In this document: in pieces, positions 38,301-44,421 of the stretch
Numbering within the stretch: position 1 is the stretch's first letter
Layout of the letters: each line of letters starts with the position of its first letter
Assembly: GCA_903921825.1 (NCBI GenBank)
Contig: CAIXRF010000107.1
Location: 1 to 50,532 of the forward strand
Direction: 5' to 3'
DNA length: 50,532 bases
Source of the DNA: an uncultured Microcaldota archaeon
GTDB taxonomy: Archaea; Micrarchaeota; Micrarchaeia; Burarchaeales; Fermentimicrarchaeaceae
Made by a program: the position numbers and the translations under genes
The notes under the pieces: model-generated
Seen by the model: the letters and a program-made list of their open reading frames with translations, nothing else
What the model was told of the DNA's origin: nothing
Database searches by the model: none

Positions 38301-39740
38301 CGCATCTGCCTCCGGGGGCGAAACGCTCACGTTGGCATACACTGTGTGCATGCCCACGGACGGAGGTGCCCATATTACTTCTGCATCCGTGCTTCCGTTC
38401 TCGGCCCACGCTGGGGAATCTGGCCCAAGCCGCACCTCGCCGAGCTTGTGTGCGTCGTCGAACGCGTCCGCATAGAATGAAACGATTACTGCACGCGTGG
38501 TATTCGGGTCGAGGGCGCCCCCGTGGTTTGAGATTTCCGCAACGATTCGCGCTGGAATGCCGTTCTCCGGGGCTGCCGCGCCGTCCGTTGAGTAAATGTG
38601 GATGACGGTGGGCACCAGGTCTGCCTCCTCGCGCAGGACCAGCGTGCTCGACTTCAGCCAGCACTCCCCATTTCTTAGCCTGTAATACCGGTGGCTTCCA
38701 AGCGAGGAAAGCTGCATCGTGAAAGGCTGTGGGGATACGGTCGTGGCCGAACCGATGGAGGCGAAGTTCGCGCCGTCGTCGCTCAGCTCCACTATCGTCC
38801 TGCCGCTGCATCCGTCTATCGAGTCGGTGACCAAGGTTATGGTCGCGTGCTCCAGTGTCGGGACGTGACCGAGCAGGAGCTGGAGGTCATACGTGTGTGT
38901 TATCCCAGTAGTGTTCATCGAGAGCGTTGCGGCGCCCGGAAGCAGCGGAAGCAGCATGAGGGAAAGGAGGACCAGCGCGGGCTTCTTCCCACCGCGCCCT
39001 TTTTTCATGATATAATAGTATGCGAGGAATGCGACTACTGCGGCAACGGCCACTATGCCCATGAAGAGGATGAACACCTTGTTAGGGGAAGCGGACAGCT
39101 CCTCGAGAAGCGGTGGTTTGCGCACGAGCGAAATCGTCGTGTTGGCGGTCTTGCCCTTCTCCACGGAGAACTCCGCGCTTCCGTCCTCGTGCTCTATCGA
39201 AACGGAGGCACTGCACCTGCCAGCGGGAAGGATTGCACCGAATTCTCCGTTCGCGCTGGAATTCGCCTGGCCGGCAGGCAGGGCGCTGTTTTCACAGGAG
39301 AAAATCACGGACGCAGGGACGCCGCTGCCGTTGCTTGCGAGCACGCTGCCTGAAACAAGCCCGACTGGGACCATCTGGATGGATTGGGGTGATTGGGACG
39401 GGTTTGAGAGTGTTGCCCGAGTTGAAAGGTATGCCGGGGTGCCGTCCGGCTCCAGCACTTCAGCGGTTGCAGTCACGGACTGCGTGCCTGGCGGAAGCAT
39501 GAGATAAAGCAGTGCGCTCCCGTTCGCATCCGTGCGCAGGATTGTCTGCAGCGAAGCGTTGCCATACTCCACCGACATCTCCACGCGCGCGTTCGAAATC
39601 GGGAAGCCGGTCTGCACTTCGCTGAATGAAACTGCCATTTGGGAGCTCTCCCACGGGAACGCCGGGGGAAGCGCCGCAAGCGCAGCAGCTGGCAGGATGG
39701 ATAACGCTAGCAGCAAAAGGCTTGCCTTCAATCCGACCAC
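35331..39740 (-). CDS. Giant multidomain surface protein (1469 aa)
   Basis: Leaderless GTG 39740, with a minus-strand TATA (ttttatatacc) about 25-30 bp upstream. Residues 1-22 are a signal peptide. Residues 30-205 are two Ig-like domains homologous to the ectodomain of 32149-33189, followed by a transmembrane helix (FILFMGIVAVAAVVAFLAYYY) and a KKGRGGKK loop. A second signal-like hydrophobic segment (ALVLLSLMLLPLLPGAA) then leads back outside. The long ectodomain contains two F5/8C-like segments (ITLVTDSIDGCSGRTIVELS... and a copy near residue 1100), CARDB-like domains, NEW1-like Ig domains, and the C-terminal W-N/AFGGxW domain shared with 30012-31946. The architecture suggests fusion of a sensor-like gene lacking its winged helix with a secreted protein. 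Role unknown. Confidence 0.75.
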   Translation of the reverse strand: MVGLKASLLLLALSILPAAALAALPPAFPWESSQMAVSFSEVQTGFPISNARVEMSVEYGNASLQTILRTDANGSALLYLMLPPGTQSVTATAEVLEPDGTPAYLSTRATLSNPSQSPQSIQMVPVGLVSGSVLASNGSGVPASVIFSCENSALPAGQANSSANGEFGAILPAGRCSASVSIEHEDGSAEFSVEKGKTANTTISLVRKPPLLEELSASPNKVFILFMGIVAVAAVVAFLAYYYIMKKGRGGKKPALVLLSLMLLPLLPGAATLSMNTTGITHTYDLQLLLGHVPTLEHATITLVTDSIDGCSGRTIVELSDDGANFASIGSATTVSPQPFTMQLSSLGSHRYYRLRNGECWLKSSTLVLREEADLVPTVIHIYSTDGAAAPENGIPARIVAEISNHGGALDPNTTRAVIVSFYADAFDDAHKLGEVRLGPDSPAWAENGSTDAEVIWAPPSVGMHTVYANVSVSPPEADANASNNLISTGLYIGPAPTEQRATTGSLSSSPASAVLGATPTLLLRAAYMDVLTQQPVLGANCTISAQGAIAEPVQMVQNDTAYTLTLDSSSLGVGVYEFTASCSKPGYAPLLLSYPLPMSSPGGQVLQVFSIEGSPRGEFAIKRASLGVVQRLKVRVERGGPESVGVKLGTLKVNGFTADSFASDGRAHDGYTWLEAGTSYAEWTFGKDSITSDTLSIIITPTLMLNWTAASSTPLYVTLIPVQALCTRRSPGLQISPSEQTGEVGTPLYYEITVTNRDGPECDPTTFELVQREGYEGWVYGLSSTRVPAMPGHSNLTFLSVTPPFGEQPGRYRFRFNATPMNAEDHEADLTSFAEAYYTVSSPKLFAGLSAGVEGNGTLAALPGASASFFARYYDLHNSTIGTCRISSELMGSLGVEMRQENGTSTLMADISEKQPGLYPYLITCEAEGYKPLAFAGNLTIAAPQGQYRIPSVSAAPAAQLASAGHATSYLVEVRGNSECNGTQTISLSAEPPAGWNASFEKDSLSVPCGGSRSTALTISIPENAQPGVRMIPMTAALADAPEFAKRIFVSAGLAEGAALPLSCLSGGALESQSNLAASDDPCWNWNENQTYNLGTPVAGTLYVAGESALPSCTQPVQLEGSNDSVSFTPLAQAQPEASGSFTLSSQIPAYRFVRVRSGCMLRATSLLFSPSQPQEAQQPDLLIAGVRFPAELRQGEPALATLVVRNAGPSIYSQYQSTLSMRGSDGSITPLDIVTTYSHASGQDLAVEFVFTPQALGAYELVFTADSSNDINESNESNNAFAVTGVTVSAQPSESLSVSLAPGWNAVPFLYGVPISTDCSGEALLRLGEGDYAQLDPQMLHFVSETEASDFTIAHGTAASPRTALAFGGAWYYADSGCTITYALASTPLPLRSSEAGLDVPAGGAMLTVLPWMSENTIPNVLGTCEPKRVSVWDASGQKWVEFNGAITPEMVGSVIAVRSGTPCHLG

Positions 39741-39786
39741 GGGGAAAATTCTGGGTTTGCGGTATATAAAAGAATCGCCGCAGCGC

Positions 39787-40800
39787 TCACATCTCGCGGT
39801 ATATGAAGAAGTCGGCGAGCTGGAGCAGCCGCCTGCTTGCGGCGTTGTTCGGGAGGACCATCAGTCCCTTCTTCGCGTCATCGACCATCTTCTTCGCCCT
39901 CTCCGCAGCGTAGTCGATGGAGCCAGCATTCTGGCAGATGCTTATCGCCTCGCTCACCTGCTTCGTGTCCTTTGTGCGCGCCGAAAGAATCTCCGCGAGG
40001 CGCTTCCTTTCCTTCGGGGGGGCGTGAGTGAGCGCGTGGATGGTTATTAGCGACCTCTTCCCCTCGCTTATGTCCCCGCCTATCTCCTTCCCGTACTTCT
40101 CCTCCTTGCCCGCCAGGTTGAGGACGTCGTCCTGTATCTGGAATGCGATTCCGACCGCCATGCCAAATTCCTTCAGCGCCTTCAGTTGCTCCGCGGTAGC
40201 GCCGCCCATCAGCGCTCCGACCTCGCAGGATGCGGAGATGAGTGCGCCCGTCTTCCCCTCAACCATCCTGAAATAGTTCTCCTCGCTTATGTCGAACCGT
40301 TTCTCCCTGTACCAGTTCAGCTCAACGGCCTGCCCTTCGAGCACGCGCCTGAATGCGGTGGAGAGAACGCGCTGCGCCGCGAGGAGCTTTTCCGGAGGGA
40401 GTCTCGACTTCAGCAGCGCCTCCCATACCATCATGAAGAGGCCGTCCCCTGCATTGATTGCGAGCGGGGTCCCGTATGCCCTGTGAAGGGTCGGCTTGCC
40501 CCTCCGCATGTCCGAGTCGTCCTCGATGTCGTCGTGGATGAGCGTGAAGTTGTGGAACATCTCTATGGCCGCGCCGATTGGGACGACGAGCGCCGCTTCC
40601 TCCGCCTCCTTCCCGCCGACTGCCTCGTATGAGAGCTTGGCCATCGCGGGCCTGAACCTCTTCCCTCCCCTGTCCAGGAAGTCCCACAGCACGCCATATA
40701 CCTCGAAGGGCTCGCGGTTGCGCGGAACCACCTTCTCTATCTCCCTGTCGAAGACCTGCGCCTGCGAGGCGAGGTATTCCATTATGTCGTTGTGCGGCAT
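39787..40800 (-). CDS. idsA: Short-chain polyprenyl diphosphate synthase (GGPP/FPP synthase)
   Basis: 337 aa. It condenses isopentenyl diphosphate with allylic diphosphates, feeding archaeal lipid synthesis downstream of the mevalonate route. The first Asp-rich motif is in LIHDDIEDDSDMRRGKPTLH; the second is FQIQDDVLNLAG, where the last Asp of DDxxD is Asn. Chain length cannot be fixed from this. ATG 40800 is preceded by GGTGAGCTGA, which is also the end of a duplicated lysS terminus. It follows lysS on the same strand with a 60-nt leader ORF between them. Confidence 0.92.
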   Translation of the reverse strand: MPHNDIMEYLASQAQVFDREIEKVVPRNREPFEVYGVLWDFLDRGGKRFRPAMAKLSYEAVGGKEAEEAALVVPIGAAIEMFHNFTLIHDDIEDDSDMRRGKPTLHRAYGTPLAINAGDGLFMMVWEALLKSRLPPEKLLAAQRVLSTAFRRVLEGQAVELNWYREKRFDISEENYFRMVEGKTGALISASCEVGALMGGATAEQLKALKEFGMAVGIAFQIQDDVLNLAGKEEKYGKEIGGDISEGKRSLITIHALTHAPPKERKRLAEILSARTKDTKQVSEAISICQNAGSIDYAAERAKKMVDDAKKGLMVLPNNAASRRLLQLADFFIYREM

Positions 40801-40872
40801 TCAGCTCACCATCAAACTTGCGCCTGCGAGGCAATGCACTCCATTCTGTCGTTGCAGCATCAGCTCACCATT
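40753..40872. repeat. Imperfect ~60-bp tandem duplication of the lysS/idsA junction
   Basis: The idsA 5' coding region plus its Shine-Dalgarno (about 40757-40812) is repeated at about 40819-40871 with substitutions and small gaps; tgcgcctgcgaggc and tcagctcaccat are identical in both copies. Confidence 0.75.
40801..40860 (-). CDS. 19-codon leader ORF between lysS and idsA
   Basis: Reads MLQRQNGVHCLAGASLMVS then TGA, immediately followed by idsA ATG. Its ATG overlaps the lysS stop (TGATG), and its last residues MVS repeat the lysS C-terminus, because it arises from the tandem duplication of the junction. Too short for the ORF track. Translation is plausible given the phase and coupling on both sides, and it could tune idsA expression; this is inference. 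Confidence 0.4.
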   Translation of the reverse strand: MLQRQNGVHCLAGASLMVS

Positions 40873-42416
40873 TCCAGCAGCGTATCCTTAACTGTTTCTA
40901 TTCCCGTCGCTTCAACGAGCTTTCCCATCTTCGGGCCCCTGTCCTTGCTGATGAGTGCGTTGTAGAGCGCCTTGAACAGTGAACCGGGCGGCACTCCCTC
41001 CTGCTTCGCGATATCGAAGACGAGGTTGTGCACATCCACCGCGCTCATTCCCGTTTTCAGGCCGTTCGCGAAGGCAGCCACTGCCTTCCTGTTCTCGGAA
41101 ATCTTCTGCGGCTTGAAGGAGAACATGTATTCGTCGGGCGCGAACTCCTTCGCCACCCATTTCGTGATGTACGGCTTGAGGTAAGCGACGCCTTCGGGGT
41201 CCTTCACGGCCTTCCCAACCTTATCCCAGTCCTTGTAAAGCTGGTGGCAGAGGAGGATGTCGCCAAAGTTCGCCTTCCATTTTCTGGCTCCGCCGCTCGC
41301 GAGCTCCCAGGCAATCGCCTTCTTCCTGTCCGCGCGCGAGACTTCGGGGTCATCCTTCCTGAGCTCCGACGCGCTGCTGAAGTCCTCGTAGAGCTGCATC
41401 AGCTTCACTCCGGTCGGGTCTATGTCCTTGTTCTCCTGCAGGTCGGGCCTGAGGAGCGCGTACTTCATCAGCTCAGGCGGCATCAGCTCAAGAAGGTCCG
41501 CGACGCCCATCCCGATTCCTTTTGACTTTGAGTATTTCTTTCCCTGGAGAAGGACGAAGCCGTATTTGTATCCGATGGGTGGCTCTTTTTTGAAGAATTC
41601 GGCGAAGGTCTTCAGAAGCGTGTCCCAGCTTCCGCCCCGCGTGTGGTGGTCCATGCCAGCCCCTTCCGCGCTGGTTTTCAGGTAGTCCATCCACGTCGGC
41701 CAGTGAAGCCGCCACGTAATCTTGTACTTGTGGTCCGAAATCTTGTTCTTCCCCTTGAACCCGCAGCCTTTCGTGTATTTCACGTCGCGGTCGCATGAAT
41801 ATTCATACCAGTCCCTTCCATGCGCTGTGACGCGCGTTGTCGCTATCTTCCCACATTTCGCGCAGATAGGCATTATCGGCGACCAGTCACCCATCTCCTC
41901 GATTTTCTTAAAGGAGGACTCCGCGACAATCTGCTTTGCCTCATCCGCGCGCTCAAGGAACTCCATTGCATAATTGTCCCATTTCCCGTCCCTGTAGACT
42001 TCGTTCATGCGGACGATTTTTGAATGGACACCGAATTTTTCCATTACCGCTGCTGTCTCAGCAAGGAAATGCTCCCCAAAAGAGGAATGGCAGCCCGCGG
42101 GGTCTGGGACGTCCGTGAGCGGCTTCCCGAGATGCGGCGCCAGTTGCTTCTCGTACTTCGCCATCGCCAGCGGGACTGAATCAAATGCGTCGAAAATGTC
42201 GGCGACGAAATAGAATTCGGCAGCGTGGCCCTTTTCCTTCAGCTCCCCAACTATCGCACTTGGAAAAAGGAACTCGCACAGCGTCCCGAGGTGCGTTGGC
42301 CCGCTCGTCGTGATTCCGCTAGAAATTACGAAAGGGGGCTTCTTCTCGGCAACTACCCGCTCCGCAAGCAGCTCGCTCCAGTGCTTGCCCTTCAGCTCCT
42401 CCGCCTCGTCTGCCAT
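40860..42416 (-). CDS. lysS: Lysyl-tRNA synthetase, class I
   Basis: 518 aa; charges tRNA-Lys. The class I form is typical of archaea. The HIGH-like motif lies in SSGITTSGPTHLGTLCEF and the KMSKS-like motif is KYSKSKG. A zinc-binding insert (CAKCGKIATTRVT... CGFKGK) and the helical C-terminal anticodon domain follow. ATG 42416 (MADEAEELKG) is at leaderless distance from a minus-strand gtttaaag; the ORF-track TTG start is upstream. Its TGA overlaps the leader ORF that precedes idsA. Some authors call the class I gene lysK. Confidence 0.95.
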   Translation of the reverse strand: MADEAEELKGKHWSELLAERVVAEKKPPFVISSGITTSGPTHLGTLCEFLFPSAIVGELKEKGHAAEFYFVADIFDAFDSVPLAMAKYEKQLAPHLGKPLTDVPDPAGCHSSFGEHFLAETAAVMEKFGVHSKIVRMNEVYRDGKWDNYAMEFLERADEAKQIVAESSFKKIEEMGDWSPIMPICAKCGKIATTRVTAHGRDWYEYSCDRDVKYTKGCGFKGKNKISDHKYKITWRLHWPTWMDYLKTSAEGAGMDHHTRGGSWDTLLKTFAEFFKKEPPIGYKYGFVLLQGKKYSKSKGIGMGVADLLELMPPELMKYALLRPDLQENKDIDPTGVKLMQLYEDFSSASELRKDDPEVSRADRKKAIAWELASGGARKWKANFGDILLCHQLYKDWDKVGKAVKDPEGVAYLKPYITKWVAKEFAPDEYMFSFKPQKISENRKAVAAFANGLKTGMSAVDVHNLVFDIAKQEGVPPGSLFKALYNALISKDRGPKMGKLVEATGIETVKDTLLEMVS

Positions 42417-42478
42417 CGGGGAGTTTTTGCCCGGCAATCCTCTTTAAACCCTGCGCCCCAAATTATATTGGGTATCAG

Positions 42479-42583
42479 ATGAATAGTACAGTTGTGAACG
42501 CGGGCGCGCTCGTGACTGGCGTCGGCGCCATCGGCACAATCGTAACCGCGGGAGCAGCCCTCCCCGGCACGAAAGTGCGCTAG
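42479..42583 (+). CDS. Predicted 34-aa hydrophobic microprotein
   Basis: ATG 42479 to TAG 42583, beginning MNSTVVNAGALVTGVGAIGT and ending in GTKVR: one Gly/Ala/Val-rich helix with a basic end, as in small membrane peptides. It is too short for the ORF track. The symmetrical tttaaa at 42443-42448 lies about 30 bp upstream and could serve both lysS and this ORF. acs begins 28 nt later. Function unknown. Confidence 0.45.
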   Translation: MNSTVVNAGALVTGVGAIGTIVTAGAALPGTKVR

Positions 42584-42610
42584 CCCGCTTGGGCCTTTTG
42601 AGGTGCGAAC

Positions 42611-44377
42611 ATGGAGAAGGTTGAGAAGTACAAGACTAAGACTGGAGTAGAGCAGGAGGTAATCCGGCTGCGCGCGCCCCGCGGCGCGTGGATGAAGGAT
42701 TACGACAAGACGTATGGGGCGTTCAACTGGGAGGACGTGAAAAAGGAGTTCTCCTGGCACAAGACGAAGAAAGTGAACATGGCCTATGAGTGCATAGACA
42801 GGCACTGCGAAACCGGGAAAAAGAACAAGGTCGCGCTCTTTTATGCAGACGACGTGGGCACTCAGAAGCTCACGTTCAACGAGATAAAATATCTCTCCAA
42901 CAAGTTCGCCAACGTGCTGAAGAAATATGAGGTCAAGAAGGGCGACCGCGTCTTCGTCTTCCTTCCGCGCTGCCCCGAGCTTTACGTGGCTTTCATGGGG
43001 ATTGCGAAGGCTGGCGCAATCGTCGGCCCGCTCTTTGAGGCATTCATGCGGGAAGCCGTGCGGGACAGGATGCAGGACAGCGGGGCAACGGTGCTAATCA
43101 CGACTCCTGAGCTGAAGAAGCGCGTGGACAGGAGCGAGCTCCCCGCGCTGAGGCATGTGATTATCGTGGGGCACAAGGAAGGCGACATGCTTGCGCCGCA
43201 CGAGCACTCCTGGAGTGTGGAGATGGCCGAGGCGCCAGACAAGTTCGACATCGAGTGGATGGACCTCGAGGACCCGCTCATCCTGCATTACACGAGCGGC
43301 TCGACCGGCAAGCCCAAGGGCGCGCTGCACGTGCATGGCGCGATGATAGGCCATTTGGCGACCGCGCGCTATTCGATGGACCTCCGCGACGAGGATATTT
43401 ACTGGTGCACCGCGGACCCTGGCTGGGTTACGGGGACGAGCTATGGAATTTACGCGCCCTGGCTGGACGGCATCACCTCGCTTATTAGAGGAGGGAGATA
43501 CGATGCTGACAAGTGGTACAAGACGATACAGGACCACAAGGTGACCGTCTGGTACAGCGCGCCGACCGCGTTTCGGCTGCTCATGGCCGCAGGCGACGAC
43601 AAGGTGAAGCAGTATGACCTTTCTTCCCTCAGGCACGTCTATTCCGTGGGCGAGCCGCTGAACCCCGAAGTGGTGAAATGGGGGCTGAAGGTCTTCCGCA
43701 AGACGATAATGGAGAACTGGTGGATGACGGAGTGCGGGATGCAGCTCGTTTGCAACTTCCCGTGCCTTGCGCTCAAGCTCGGGTCGATGGGCAAGGCCTT
43801 CCCCGGAACGGAGGCGGCAATCGTGAATGACAGGGGTGAGCGGCTTCCAGCGTATGAGATTGGCAACCTCGCAATCAAGAGGGGCTGGCCATCCATGATG
43901 AGGCAGATATGGGGCAACGAGGCGAAATACCTGTCCTATTTCATAGGGAAGGACGGTGAGTGGTACGTTTCCGGCGACTCCGCCTACATGGATGACGAGG
44001 GCTACGTCTTCTTCCAGGGGAGGATAGACGACGTGATAAAGACGAGCGGAGAGCGCGTCGGCCCATTCGAAGTGGAGAGCGCGCTCGTGGAGCATCCTGC
44101 TGTCGCAGAGGCGGGTGTGATTGGAAAGCCGGATGCGATACGGGGGAACATCATTAAGGCGTTCGTGACGCTCAGGCCGGGCCACACGCCCACGGAGCCA
44201 CTGAAGAAGGAGATAATGGACTTTGTGGGGGCGAGGCTCGCGGCGCACGCAAAGCCTAGGGAGATTGAGTTCATGGAGAAGCTCCCGAAGACGCGCAGCG
44301 GGAAGATTATGAGGCGCGTGCTGAAGGCGAAGGAGCTCGGCCTGCCGATTGGCGACACTTCGACGATGGAAGACTAA
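42611..44377 (+). CDS. acsA: Acetyl-CoA synthetase (AMP-forming) or close acyl-CoA synthetase
   Basis: 588 aa, ANL superfamily. It activates acetate (or a related short acid) to acyl-CoA with ATP. Motifs: YTSGSTGKPKGALHVHG (P-loop), YWCTADPGWVTGTSYGIYAPW, SVGEPLNPEV, WWMTECGMQ, YVSGDSAYMDDEGYVFFQGRIDDVIKTSGERVGPFEVE and the catalytic lysine in TRSGKIMRR. It is shorter than the ~650-aa bacterial Acs but usual for archaeal forms. GAGGTG five bases before ATG 42611 fixes the start. Substrate preference cannot be read from sequence. Confidence 0.9.
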   Translation: MEKVEKYKTKTGVEQEVIRLRAPRGAWMKDYDKTYGAFNWEDVKKEFSWHKTKKVNMAYECIDRHCETGKKNKVALFYADDVGTQKLTFNEIKYLSNKFANVLKKYEVKKGDRVFVFLPRCPELYVAFMGIAKAGAIVGPLFEAFMREAVRDRMQDSGATVLITTPELKKRVDRSELPALRHVIIVGHKEGDMLAPHEHSWSVEMAEAPDKFDIEWMDLEDPLILHYTSGSTGKPKGALHVHGAMIGHLATARYSMDLRDEDIYWCTADPGWVTGTSYGIYAPWLDGITSLIRGGRYDADKWYKTIQDHKVTVWYSAPTAFRLLMAAGDDKVKQYDLSSLRHVYSVGEPLNPEVVKWGLKVFRKTIMENWWMTECGMQLVCNFPCLALKLGSMGKAFPGTEAAIVNDRGERLPAYEIGNLAIKRGWPSMMRQIWGNEAKYLSYFIGKDGEWYVSGDSAYMDDEGYVFFQGRIDDVIKTSGERVGPFEVESALVEHPAVAEAGVIGKPDAIRGNIIKAFVTLRPGHTPTEPLKKEIMDFVGARLAAHAKPREIEFMEKLPKTRSGKIMRRVLKAKELGLPIGDTSTMED

Positions 44378-44390
44378 GTTCTGCGGAAAG

Positions 44391-44398
44391 CATATAAG
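44391..44398 (+). promoter_or_regulatory. TATA box for the beta-helix pilin-like gene
   Basis: catataag is centred about 27 bp before GTG 44422, supporting that start as leaderless. Confidence 0.5.
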
Positions 44399-44421
44399 TG
44401 GGGAGAAAGCAAGCTCTAGTA

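Noticed and set aside
42581-42600. gcccgcttgggccttttg as an intrinsic terminator
   Set aside because: A four-base-pair stem with a short T run is too weak, and it sits where the acs Shine-Dalgarno follows directly.
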